A DNA stretch of 64,000 nt from Gammaproteobacteria bacterium. GTDB lineage: Bacteria; Pseudomonadota; Gammaproteobacteria; Steroidobacterales; Foliamicaceae. This document shows positions 51,588 through 60,433 of the stretch, in pieces. The notes below the pieces were generated by a model. It did not search any database. It had not been told where the DNA came from and saw only the letters and a program-made list of their open reading frames with translations. The position numbers were made by a program, and so were the translations under genes. The stretch spans positions 153,949 through 217,948 of the forward strand of contig JAPOTY010000037.1 in NCBI GenBank assembly GCA_026708965.1. The letters are read 5' to 3'. Each line of letters starts with the position of its first letter. The first letter of the stretch is position 1.

Positions 51588-51644
51588 AGTAGATATTGAG
51601 GAAAGCCCTTACATGCGCCAATGGCACCATACAGAAAATTTCCC

Positions 51645-52382
51645 TCATTGCGTAACTTGATCTGATTCCTGCAGCTTCTTGAAACGAACAATCAATCCTA
51701 TATTTGGAGGTAAATAGCCGCTATCTTGACTGCTAATAAGGTTAAGAGCGGCTCTGGCAGGGAGCAAGCTTGCGGATTGGGGATCAATGCTGAAACGGTA
51801 AGTGAGATGTCTTCGCCCCTGCAACACAGCAAGATCATCGAATCTGTCCTCCTCCCGGACAAATCTTTCGTAAATCTTCTTTCCGTCTTCTTCAGCCTGC
51901 AAAAGAAATGGAATAGCCAGATCGTTGCTGGCGATCACATTCAAGCCCGCATCCGACTCTTCGCGTCCATCGAATCGCACACAAAAGCCCAACTCTTCCT
52001 CGGTAAAATTCAAGGTGATTTCGGCGGATTCAAGCACCACGGCCCCCTGACGAGTGACCTTTACTTTTGGCTCAACACATCCCTTGCCGCACTCAGGGCA
52101 ATCAGAAGGGCTTCTAAAGGAAACGAATGCTGCCGGTTCGCCCATGGCCAAAGGAGCCAAATGTATTTCAAGGGGACTCTCGCCGTGAGCGTCTTTCGGC
52201 TGCTCCGCGCTCCGCACAGTCAAAGGGCGTGCTTGCAACAACGAATACTTGCTTTCTGCTATCAGATTTCCGTTCTCGGTAACAAATGTGAAATACACAT
52301 CCTGGTCGTCTTGCGGCATTGCGAAGATTGGAGCCCAATAGCCGCATACCCCTGCCAAGAGAAAATTAAATATTTTCTTCAT
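51645..52382 (-). CDS. Exported protein of unknown function
   Basis: The ATG at 52382 has GGAG six bases upstream and opens a signal peptide (MKKIFNFLLAGVCG, cleavage near IFA). The 245-residue product is rich in beta strands and has five cysteines, four of them in DCPECGKGCVEP and ELGFC-type contexts that could form disulfides. I do not recognise the family. Base composition is more AT-rich than that of its neighbours. It follows the TonB receptor by 128 bases in the same orientation. Confidence 0.6.
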   Translation of the reverse strand: MKKIFNFLLAGVCGYWAPIFAMPQDDQDVYFTFVTENGNLIAESKYSLLQARPLTVRSAEQPKDAHGESPLEIHLAPLAMGEPAAFVSFRSPSDCPECGKGCVEPKVKVTRQGAVVLESAEITLNFTEEELGFCVRFDGREESDAGLNVIASNDLAIPFLLQAEEDGKKIYERFVREEDRFDDLAVLQGRRHLTYRFSIDPQSASLLPARAALNLISSQDSGYLPPNIGLIVRFKKLQESDQVTQ

Positions 52383-52510
52383 TCGCCGCTCCATGAAGCT
52401 GTCCATTCAGCAAATTAGCCGAGACAAAAGATAACATAGGCATCCATGCGAATGGCGGCCACAAAATTTCGCGAGGCGCGACGCAAGGCGGTGACCTTTC
52501 CAAGACGCGG

Positions 52511-55500
52511 CTAATCGCCGGGTTGCGTGACGCGCAATTGCAGGTAGTAGTTGCGTCCGTATTCGATTTTTTCGTGGGCATCGGCGAAAAAGCCGAAATA
52601 GCGGTCCGCGAGCGGCGCCCGCTTGTCGAACAGGTTATTGACGCCGAAGCGCAGCCGCCAGTCCCGGCCCGCCGTTTCCCAGCTGTAGTCGAACGTGCCG
52701 TTCCAAGTGGTCACCGAAGGGATCCAGTAGAGCGTGCCGTCGTCGAGCGTTAGGGAGTTCTGATAAAAATCCCCCAAATTCCGGCCCGACAGCGTGGCCT
52801 TGAGCGCATTGCGCTGCCAGGAAAGGAGCAGCGTTTGACGGACTTTCTGGTTGCCGTCCTTATGCAGGAGATCGGCGAATCCCGCCACCGGAATGCTGGC
52901 GGGCAACTGGCCTGCTTCCTTGGCCGCCACCAGTTCGGCGGCCCTGCCGCCGGGAACCTGGTGGAATTTGGTGAGGAATGACGCGAGGTAAGTAAGGCTG
53001 AACTGGCCGGCGCGCGTTTCCAGCGAATAGCGCAGGCTGGCATCCCAGCCTTTGAGCGTGCGCGTGTCGAGATTGACGTAGTTATCCTCGATGAAGCGGA
53101 TCAGGCCCGCCGGGCAGATTCCGGCCGCTTGGTAGATCGCCGCCTCGTCGGGGCTCAGCGTGCTTGCCGATTGCCGCACAACCGCCGCGTTGGCGGCCAG
53201 CCCCGCGCAGTTGCCCGCGCCATGCCGCAGCCGCGCCAGCAGATCCAGCACCGTGTGGTTTTCCTCGCCCAGCAGCCCGATGCTGTCTTCCTTTTCGATG
53301 GACCACCAGTCCAGCGTGAGGGTGAATGCTTCCAGCGGCTGCACCACGATTCCGAAGGAGTAGTTATTGGAGCGCTCCGGCTCCAGCAGCTTGCTGCCCT
53401 GAGCGATGCGCTGGGTGCTGTTGCGGCAATCGAGCACATCCTGTTCCGGATCGCCGCCGTTGTTCGCGGCATAAACGCAGGCGTAATCATTCCGCGTGTT
53501 CTGGCGCGCCACGATCTCCTCGTTGATCGTGACCAGGTTCGGAGCGCGGAACGCCTCCGACCAGGACCCGCGCAGCAGCACCGTCGGGGCAATCTGCCAG
53601 CCGATGGCGAATTTGGGCACCACGGTGCTGCCCACATCGGAAAAATGCTCGTAGCGCGCCGCCAGCTGCACATCGATATTGCTCATCAGCGGCAATTGCA
53701 GCTCCGCGAATGCCGACGCGACATTGCGGCTGCCGGCGTTGTCCGGCGTCGGGCTGGAATTCACCACGTCCGACACGAAAGGGAAAGTATCATCTTGGAA
53801 ATCCGTAAAGGCGATGGTGCCGTCCAGCCTCGGGTCGCGGTCGTCCTCAAAGGTTTCGCGGCGAAATTCCAATCCGGCCGCGATACCCGCCTGTCCCCAA
53901 GGCAGATCGAAGAAATCCGGCGTGGAGATTTGGAAATCGCCCATCGCCAGCGTGGTTTCGCTGATCCGGTACACATCCACTAGAACACGCTCGATATTGC
54001 TGTCAACGCCGCCGCTGAAGGGGTTGTAGGCCGCCGGAGTGGGGTCCGAAAGCGCCTCCACCAATAGCGTATTGGAAGGCCGGTTGGTGATATCCTCTTT
54101 TTCGGCGCGCGACCACACCACCGCGCCTTCCCAATCCCATTTCCCCGCGCTGCCCCGCAATCCCTGAAGCACGCGAATCGCATTGCCGTCATTCTCCACG
54201 ATCCGAGGCACTTCGGCGAAACGGTAGTTATCGATTTCCAGCTCCAGGCCCTCGCAGGGAACCTGGCTTGGCAGAACGGAATCCGGAAGCCGGTTCGGCG
54301 ATCCGCAAGGGCCGAACGGGTTGTAGTGGTGATTGGCGGCCACCCGCAGCTTCACGCTGCTGAAGGGCGCCGCGGAATGCCGGTGCAAGTGGGTGTCCGA
54401 CATGTAGTAGAGCAATTCCGAGAAGCTCTCCATGCCATTGGCAAGCTCATGGTTGAGGAAGAGGAACAGATTGCCCCGCTTGAGGTCGGCAGAAAGATCG
54501 CGGGTTTCGTTAAGGTTGCGGCGATAGATCGGGGGGCCGTCAATCGCGCCGCAGCTGCCGTATCCGAGATCCCAGTCGCATTCCCCGCGCCCCGAGGGAT
54601 ACACTTGGAACTCGCCTGAGGAATCGGTCAGCACATTGCGCAATCCGGTGCTGCTTGCGCTCTTGATCACGTCGAACTGGCCGTAAAGGGAATTGGCGCT
54701 GGTATTGCGGAAGCGCGTGTCGCCCGCCCACGGCGAGTCCTCGGGGACGCGGCGCCTGAAATCCGCATCGGCCCAGCGCTCGTCCTCGCTCGCGCTGATG
54801 CGGTCGCGAACGTAGTAGTCGGCGAGCACGCCCATGCGCGTGCGCCCGCCGTTGAAGGCATCGCCCCATTCCAGCGCCACGCGCTGCGTTTTCCTCGACG
54901 TATGGTCGTAGGCGCCGTAGCGCAAATAAACGCGCAGATGGTCGATATCGTCCTTCACCACATGGTTGACCACCCCGGCCACCGCATCGGCGCCGTAGAG
55001 CGCGGAAGCCCCGTCCTTGAGGATTTCCAGCCGCTCCATGCCGTAAACCGGAATCGTTTGCGTATTGGCCGTGTTGACCGGAACGAAACTGCCGCCCACT
55101 TCCTCGGTCTGGAAGCTGGCGGCGTTGACGACGCGGCGGCCGTTGAATAGCACCAGCGTATTGCCGGTGCCGAGGCTGCGGAGGTTGTAGGCGCCGATAT
55201 CGCCGCGGGCCGAATTCACCCCGCCGCTGATATTTTCGGCTTCGTTGAAGAAATTCTGGCCATGCTCGGGAATGAACTGCATCAGCTCGTCGCCGGAATC
55301 CACGCCGATGGCCTCGATTTGCTCGGCGCCGATCACTGAAACCGGCAGCGCGCCGGTGATATTGGCGCCTTTGATATGGCTGCCGGTGACGACGATTTCC
55401 TCCATCTCCCGCTGTTCCGCTTGGCCCTCCCCGGCATCCTGGGCCAATCCGGCGATGCCGCCGAAGAAAAATAGGGGAAACGCCGCCGCGGCAGCGGCGA

Positions 55501-55519
55501 AATGCTTGCGGTTCCGCAT
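52511..55519 (-). CDS. TonB-dependent outer-membrane receptor next to the carboxypeptidase-lyase gene
   Basis: The ATG at 55519 (GGAG upstream) is preferred over a GTG at 55528. The 1002-residue receptor has a signal peptide, a TonB-box-like segment MEEIVVTGSHIKG, a plug with LRSLGTGNTLVLFNGRRVV and MERLEILKDGASALYGADAV, and a barrel ending in YLQLRVTQPGD. The plug and long barrel are like those of receptors for peptides or complex organic nutrients in Xanthomonadales- and Alteromonadales-type bacteria. It lies directly downstream of the exported M14-lyase fusion, which suggests that the fusion processes its ligand. Confidence 0.9.
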   Translation of the reverse strand: MRNRKHFAAAAAAFPLFFFGGIAGLAQDAGEGQAEQREMEEIVVTGSHIKGANITGALPVSVIGAEQIEAIGVDSGDELMQFIPEHGQNFFNEAENISGGVNSARGDIGAYNLRSLGTGNTLVLFNGRRVVNAASFQTEEVGGSFVPVNTANTQTIPVYGMERLEILKDGASALYGADAVAGVVNHVVKDDIDHLRVYLRYGAYDHTSRKTQRVALEWGDAFNGGRTRMGVLADYYVRDRISASEDERWADADFRRRVPEDSPWAGDTRFRNTSANSLYGQFDVIKSASSTGLRNVLTDSSGEFQVYPSGRGECDWDLGYGSCGAIDGPPIYRRNLNETRDLSADLKRGNLFLFLNHELANGMESFSELLYYMSDTHLHRHSAAPFSSVKLRVAANHHYNPFGPCGSPNRLPDSVLPSQVPCEGLELEIDNYRFAEVPRIVENDGNAIRVLQGLRGSAGKWDWEGAVVWSRAEKEDITNRPSNTLLVEALSDPTPAAYNPFSGGVDSNIERVLVDVYRISETTLAMGDFQISTPDFFDLPWGQAGIAAGLEFRRETFEDDRDPRLDGTIAFTDFQDDTFPFVSDVVNSSPTPDNAGSRNVASAFAELQLPLMSNIDVQLAARYEHFSDVGSTVVPKFAIGWQIAPTVLLRGSWSEAFRAPNLVTINEEIVARQNTRNDYACVYAANNGGDPEQDVLDCRNSTQRIAQGSKLLEPERSNNYSFGIVVQPLEAFTLTLDWWSIEKEDSIGLLGEENHTVLDLLARLRHGAGNCAGLAANAAVVRQSASTLSPDEAAIYQAAGICPAGLIRFIEDNYVNLDTRTLKGWDASLRYSLETRAGQFSLTYLASFLTKFHQVPGGRAAELVAAKEAGQLPASIPVAGFADLLHKDGNQKVRQTLLLSWQRNALKATLSGRNLGDFYQNSLTLDDGTLYWIPSVTTWNGTFDYSWETAGRDWRLRFGVNNLFDKRAPLADRYFGFFADAHEKIEYGRNYYLQLRVTQPGD

Positions 55520-55542
55520 AGGACCCACTCCTCGTCAAGAAG

Positions 55543-55571
55543 TGCGGATTTTAGCTGTTCGCCAATCCGCA
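55543..55571. repeat. Inverted repeat between fusion gene and TonB receptor
   Basis: TGCGGATT (55543-55550) and AATCCGCA (55564-55571) form a perfect 8-base-pair stem with a 13-base loop in the 58-base gap. It could slow or stop transcription between the two genes, or serve as an RNA-processing site that sets their ratio. Confidence 0.45.
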
Positions 55572-55577
55572 GCCAAA

Positions 55578-58259
55578 TCATCCGCTCGCGGGCGCCAGCG
55601 CGGCGAACGCCTGATGCAGTTCCAGCGACGCCGCCAGCAGAGTCTCGTTGGCGCGGCCCAGCCAAGCCCTATCCTGCTCGAGCGATTCACGGTGGGCGCT
55701 CAGCATTCGCCGCACCTCCTCGGCCTGCGGCCCTCCCAAGCCCTTGCGGGCCGCCAGCATCGCGGCCGGGTCCATCGACCGGCGCAGTTTTTCCGCAGGC
55801 ACGGGCAGGCGCCCGCCTATTGCCTCCCTATAGATCATTTCGAGCGCCTCGTCGCTCAGCGATTCCGGCCGCAGCTGGTTGGCGCGACCGTAGTCGGCCA
55901 GGGCCGAGGCATAGCGGTGCGCGGAACGGAAAGGCAGGCCGGCCTCCCGCGCCAGCATGTCGGCCACCTCCGTCATGGCCGAAAAGCCTTGCCGCAGCTC
56001 GTCCAGCGCCCGTTCACGGTCGATGCGAAGCAGGCCGATCAGCCGCGCGCAGCGCCGGTACATCAGCTGCGCGTCGTCCGCCAGCGCCATGATCGGCGCG
56101 ATATCGCGGTAGTCATGCATGCCGGTATTGGTATTGTGCGCCAGCAATATCTGGGTTTGCGCGCCGCCCAGCACCTTGCTGGCCTGGCTGCGCAGGCGGT
56201 CCAGCGGGCGCGGATTGCGCTTCTGCGGCATGATCGTGCTGATGCTTGCGGCGGACGGCTCCAGCAGCATCCACGGCCTGGGGTTGTGGTGCTGCGTATG
56301 CAGATTCTCCGCCAGCTGGCCAATCGGTATGGCGGATAATTCGAGAATGCCGGCCAGTTCCCTGCGCAGATCGCCGGAGGAAACAAAATTGGCGTCGTAG
56401 CTGTTATCGACCGGAGCGGCGAACCCCAGCAATCGCGCAAGCCGTTGGCGGTTCAATGCGAATCCGGAGGTTCCGAGCGCGGCCGCGCCCAGCGGGCTGG
56501 CGTTCATCCGGGCGTAGCCTTCCCGGTAGCGCTGCAAGTCGCGCTGAAGGTTGGCCGAGAACGCCAGCAGGTAATGCCCCAGCGTGGTGGGCTGCGCCTG
56601 CACGCCGTGGGTGTAGGCGGGGATGGGCGTCGCGGCTTCCCGCTCGGCCAGGTCCAGCAAGGCGGAGCGGGCCTTGAGCGCGCCATCGGCCAGCGCAAGC
56701 CACCGATCGCGGATCAGCATGCGCCGCACCACGCCGTGAAGGTCCTGGCGGGACCGGCCCAGATGCAGGTCGGCCGCTGCTTCGCCGGCCAGTTCGACCA
56801 GGCGCTCCTCGTACGCCAGGTAGTTGGCCGCCCGTTCCGCGCCTTCGGTCTCCTGCTCGGCTCGCAATTGGATCATGGCGGCGGCAATCGTCTGCGCTTG
56901 TTCGCGGCTCACCAGCCCTTCCTCGCCCAGCATGACCAGCGAGGCCCTGTTGGCTTCCGCCAGATAGCAGAAGAAATCAGGGCAAAGCGCGCCCTGGCGG
57001 CGTCCCGACGGACCGTTGCCGCCGTCCAGGACCTCCACCAGCGCGTCCGCTAGGACGCGGGCCGTGGGCGCGATTTCGTGCCTGCGCGTGTCGTCGCCTG
57101 TCTCGACCGTGATGGCGGGCACGCCGAAGCGGCGATAGAAATAGTTCTTAGCAATCGCCGTGTCCCGCGAGGACCGCGGCGCGGTCTCGAATACGTAGGC
57201 GGAGCCGCTTGCGCGCGCCAGCCGGAGCCAGCGTGAAACGAATGCCGGCGGGCGGGTGGCTTCCTTCAAAGTGGGGACATAGAACACGTTTCGCCAAGTT
57301 GAATGGAAATCCAGCATCACCGCGATCGTTTTGCCGCTATCCTCCAGCGAATCGACTAGGTCCCGCACGGCCTGTGTTTCCGGCTGCGCGAAAATTCCCC
57401 AATCGCGGTTCAAGTCGGTTCCGTCGAGGTTATGCCGCCAATGGCCTAAGGCGACGCCGTCGGGATTGAGGTTGGGCACGAAAACAAGGCTGTGCCCGGA
57501 ATAAAAAGCGCATTTCGCCGAGGACGGATCGTCGCAGGCGCGCGAGCGATCATCGAGCAGCCGCTCGGCGAAAGCCTTGAACATCAAGGCGCCCGGGATC
57601 TCAGGCGGATGCTGGCGGCCGATAAAAAGCAGGTAGCGGGCCGCGCCGGGCGCCGTCTCGCCCGCAAAAATCGGACGGCCTCCCTTGGACTGGGCGATGC
57701 TGCGCCACCGGAGCCCGCCGAAGCGCTCGGCCATGCTGCGGCGCCATTCCGCGTAGAAATCGAGGCCGATATTCTCCTGCGCCGAAACGAACAGCCCGTC
57801 CGCGCCGGGTTTCAGTTCCATGGTTGCATGGCCGTCCTCGTGGACCAGCCATCGGCGCTCCGGCAGCGGCATCCATTCCTTGCCGTCAACGCTGGTTTTG
57901 GGCGCGTAGCGGTGGCGGCTGGCGGAGTAGCGCAGCGTGACCATCAGGGTGCCTTGCTCGCCCGCATTCTTGGCGCGCGCATGGAATCCGAACCAAGGGC
58001 TGGGATTGATCGGCGGCGGATCCTCCGGATCGATGGTCAGGATCACGCCGCGCGGATTGAAGACTTGGCAGGCGTTGGCGCGCGCGCCTTCATGGTCCGC
58101 GCTGATTTCGTACAAGCCGGTGTCGCAAGGCAGTTCGCGGGCGGCATCCTGCGCGAGCGCGAACGGGGCTGCGGCAAACAGGCCGACGATGCCTGCGGCG
58201 GCGGCTGGGAGAATCGTCGGCGGCAGCGCTGCGAACGCCATTCCAGCTTTTTTTATCAA
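55578..58259 (-). CDS. Exported fusion of M14 zinc carboxypeptidase and argininosuccinate-lyase-type lyase
   Basis: One uninterrupted 893-residue frame. A signal peptide (cleavage after ALA, about 36) is followed by an M14 N-terminal beta domain (65-180) and a complete M14 peptidase: zinc ligands H217, E220 and H319, N284-R285 for substrate binding, and catalytic E386 (ITVETGDD). After a short linker (411-424) comes a full lyase of the argininosuccinate lyase family: GRSR (501-504), general-acid T550-H551 (YTHGVQAQP), and the mobile loop STIMPQKRNP with S674 and K680. The start is a TTG at 58259 with GAGGA six bases upstream; an ATG at 58241 would trim the basic n-region. Either way both domains are exported. 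Substrate unknown. Confidence 0.85.
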   Translation of the reverse strand: MIKKAGMAFAALPPTILPAAAAGIVGLFAAAPFALAQDAARELPCDTGLYEISADHEGARANACQVFNPRGVILTIDPEDPPPINPSPWFGFHARAKNAGEQGTLMVTLRYSASRHRYAPKTSVDGKEWMPLPERRWLVHEDGHATMELKPGADGLFVSAQENIGLDFYAEWRRSMAERFGGLRWRSIAQSKGGRPIFAGETAPGAARYLLFIGRQHPPEIPGALMFKAFAERLLDDRSRACDDPSSAKCAFYSGHSLVFVPNLNPDGVALGHWRHNLDGTDLNRDWGIFAQPETQAVRDLVDSLEDSGKTIAVMLDFHSTWRNVFYVPTLKEATRPPAFVSRWLRLARASGSAYVFETAPRSSRDTAIAKNYFYRRFGVPAITVETGDDTRRHEIAPTARVLADALVEVLDGGNGPSGRRQGALCPDFFCYLAEANRASLVMLGEEGLVSREQAQTIAAAMIQLRAEQETEGAERAANYLAYEERLVELAGEAAADLHLGRSRQDLHGVVRRMLIRDRWLALADGALKARSALLDLAEREAATPIPAYTHGVQAQPTTLGHYLLAFSANLQRDLQRYREGYARMNASPLGAAALGTSGFALNRQRLARLLGFAAPVDNSYDANFVSSGDLRRELAGILELSAIPIGQLAENLHTQHHNPRPWMLLEPSAASISTIMPQKRNPRPLDRLRSQASKVLGGAQTQILLAHNTNTGMHDYRDIAPIMALADDAQLMYRRCARLIGLLRIDRERALDELRQGFSAMTEVADMLAREAGLPFRSAHRYASALADYGRANQLRPESLSDEALEMIYREAIGGRLPVPAEKLRRSMDPAAMLAARKGLGGPQAEEVRRMLSAHRESLEQDRAWLGRANETLLAASLELHQAFAALAPASG

Positions 58260-58316
58260 TTTAATTCCTCATTTATATCATAGCTATAAACAAAATAATT
58301 AATTTTATTTTTAGTT
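58260..58316 (-). promoter_or_regulatory. AT-rich gap with possible promoter and ribosome site for the fusion gene
   Basis: These 57 bases are strongly AT-rich compared with both neighbours. On the minus strand they contain TATGAT as a possible -10, and GAGGA as the ribosome site for the TTG start at 58259. No clear -35 hexamer is seen. The fusion gene may therefore be expressed separately from the upstream carbamoyltransferase gene. Confidence 0.4.
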
Positions 58317-59303
58317 CTATTCCATATCGAGGCCGCTGTCCAGATCGAAGATCGCTGCCAATAGCGCCGCCCGCATCCACATGCCGTTTCGCTCCTGGCG
58401 CCAGTACATGACGCGCGGATCGTTATCGATGCCGGGGGCGAGTTCCGGCCCGCGCGGCAGCGGATGCATGATGATCGCGTCGGAAGGAAAGCGCCGCAGT
58501 TGCTCGGGGCCGATCGAGTAGGGAGCGTAATCGGCGCTCTCGGATTCGTTCCGCTCGTCGTATTCCTTCTGCAGCCGCGTCACGTACAAGGCATCCAAGC
58601 CGTCCAAAATATCGTCAAGCCGGCTGGCGGATTGGTGCTCGATGCCGTGCGCGTCGAGGTGGTCGAGGATATCCCGCTTGATCTCGAAACCCGGCGGCGC
58701 AACGAAACGCAAGCGAACGTCCTTGTAGTTCTTCATCAGATAGCTGAGCGAGCGCACCGTCCGGCCGCGGCGCAGGTCGCCCATCATCGCGATGGTCCTG
58801 CCGTCGATGCCGCCGCGCTGCTCGAAGCTGCGCTCCAAAGTGTAGATATCCAGCAAGGCCTGGGTGGGATGCTGGTCGGGACCGCTGCCCGCGTTGATAA
58901 CCGGGACCGGACGCGGAATGGCGTTCATGATCTCGGCGGCGCGCGCGGCCTTTCCTCCTTCCGGCGTGCGCATGATGATCACATCCGCGTAGGAGCTGAA
59001 GGTGCGGATGCTGTCCTCGAAAGTTTCGCCCTTCACTTCCGAGGAGATGGACGGATTGCGGATTTCGCTGGTGCGCATGCCGAGGATATGGCAGGCGCTG
59101 TTGAAGGACAGGAAAGTCCGGGTGGAAGGCTGCGTGAAATAGAGCATCGCCCGCCGGTCGGGCGCCAGCGCCTGGAGCGATTGCGCGCCCGCCTTGGATT
59201 TGGCGAGGGTGCGGACATGGGTCGCCAGACGGCACAGATGGTCAAGCATCGGCCGGTCGAATTGCCGGGTATCGATAACGTGAAACAACCCGTTAGTGCC
59301 CAT
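58317..59303 (-). CDS. pyrB: Aspartate carbamoyltransferase catalytic chain
   Basis: From the ATG at 59303 the product is 328 residues with the full active site: S60-T61-R62-T63 for carbamoyl phosphate, the mobile-loop lysine K91, R112, H145 and Q148 (QHPTQALLD), R181 (GRTVRSL), R243 and Q245 (TRLQKEY) and the HPLPR loop. The pattern indicates aspartate, not ornithine, as acceptor. Its usual role is the first committed step of pyrimidine synthesis. The regulatory chain gene pyrI is not adjacent. It lies just upstream of the M14-lyase fusion on the same strand. Confidence 0.88.
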   Translation of the reverse strand: MGTNGLFHVIDTRQFDRPMLDHLCRLATHVRTLAKSKAGAQSLQALAPDRRAMLYFTQPSTRTFLSFNSACHILGMRTSEIRNPSISSEVKGETFEDSIRTFSSYADVIIMRTPEGGKAARAAEIMNAIPRPVPVINAGSGPDQHPTQALLDIYTLERSFEQRGGIDGRTIAMMGDLRRGRTVRSLSYLMKNYKDVRLRFVAPPGFEIKRDILDHLDAHGIEHQSASRLDDILDGLDALYVTRLQKEYDERNESESADYAPYSIGPEQLRRFPSDAIIMHPLPRGPELAPGIDNDPRVMYWRQERNGMWMRAALLAAIFDLDSGLDME

Positions 59304-59375
59304 ACCGCCGCCATTATCGTTGAATGGCGCCTTGCTGTCGCGCGGGGCGGCGTCAAGGGTAAACTTTTCGCCGCC

Positions 59376-60419
59376 ATGCCCACCAACGTCACGCAGGAAT
59401 ACAAGAAAGCCGAGCAGGCGTTTCGCGAAGCCAGGGAACCGCAAGACCGCCTGCGCTGCCTGCGCGAGATGCTGCGGCTGATCCCGAAGCACAAGGGCAC
59501 CGAGCATGTCCAAGCGGATATCAAAACCCGCATCAAGCAGCTCACCACCGAACTGTCCCGTCCGCGCAAAGGCGGCGCCCGGGCCGGCCCCGCCCACGCG
59601 GTGCGTCGCGAGGGCGCGGCCCAAGTGGCGCTGCTGGGCGCGCCCAACGCCGGCAAATCGCGACTGCATTCGGCGCTCACCGGGTCGCAATCGACCGTCG
59701 GCGCCTGGCCGCACACCACCGAGATGCCGATACCGGGGATGGCGCCGTACCGCGATATCCATTTCCAGCTGGTCGATTTGCCCCCGGTCGCGATCGAACG
59801 CACCCAGCCCTGGCTGGCGACCGCCTTGCAGCCTGCCGACGGCGCGCTGCTGGTTGTAGATATCGCCTCGCCGGACTATGCCGCGGAGATCGGGACCGTG
59901 CTGGACAAGATGGCCGGGAAGCGCGTGACTTTCACAGCCGAATGGCCGGGGCTGCCGGATCCGCGCAAGCGCCGCCGCAAGAAGCGCGCCGCGCGAAAGC
60001 AGGAGACTTTCGAGGACCTGTTCCGGATCCGCCTCCCTGCCCTGCTGGTGGCCAACAAGGCCGACCTGGGCGATTACCGGGACCGGCTGGAAGAACTAAG
60101 CGGGAAGCTCGGCTTTCCCGCGCTTGCCGTATCCGCCGAGGCCGGTGACAACTTGGATGCGATTCCCAAATTCCTGTTCCAAGGCCTGGGCGTGGTGCGG
60201 GCCTATACAAAAACGCCGGGCAAGCCGCCCGATCTGGAACGCCCGTTCACCCTTCGGCATGGCGCCACGGTCAGCGAGCTGGCATCGCTGGTCCACAAGG
60301 ATATCGCCGGCAGCCTGCGGTTCGCGCGCATCTGGGGCGAGCAGGTCTATGACGGCCAGCAGGTGAGCCCGCGCCATTTAATCCGCGACGGCGACATCCT
60401 CGAACTCCACCACCGCTAA
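59376..60419 (+). CDS. DRG/Obg-related GTPase with C-terminal TGS domain
   Basis: The ATG at 59376 gives 347 residues: an N-terminal helical hairpin (EYKKAEQAFREA...), G1 GAPNAGKS near residue 89, G3 written DLPP instead of DLPG, G4 NKAD, and a TGS domain (PFTLRHGATVSELASLVHKD) at the C-terminus. The family binds ribosomes or tRNA-related RNA. Pro in place of the G3 glycine is odd and may change hydrolysis. It diverges from pyrB over 72 bases; the open frame continues upstream only because of high GC. Confidence 0.8.
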   Translation: MPTNVTQEYKKAEQAFREAREPQDRLRCLREMLRLIPKHKGTEHVQADIKTRIKQLTTELSRPRKGGARAGPAHAVRREGAAQVALLGAPNAGKSRLHSALTGSQSTVGAWPHTTEMPIPGMAPYRDIHFQLVDLPPVAIERTQPWLATALQPADGALLVVDIASPDYAAEIGTVLDKMAGKRVTFTAEWPGLPDPRKRRRKKRAARKQETFEDLFRIRLPALLVANKADLGDYRDRLEELSGKLGFPALAVSAEAGDNLDAIPKFLFQGLGVVRAYTKTPGKPPDLERPFTLRHGATVSELASLVHKDIAGSLRFARIWGEQVYDGQQVSPRHLIRDGDILELHHR

Positions 60420-60433
60420 GCCTCGGTCCGCGG

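Noticed and set aside
51354-51599. Hydrophobic 81-residue plus-strand frame that looks like a small membrane protein
   Set aside because: Its valine/phenylalanine run is the complement of an acidic codon run on the minus strand, and no ribosome site precedes it.
58464-59375. Upstream extension of the TGS GTPase frame
   Set aside because: It runs antisense through pyrB; family similarity begins only after the ATG at 59376.
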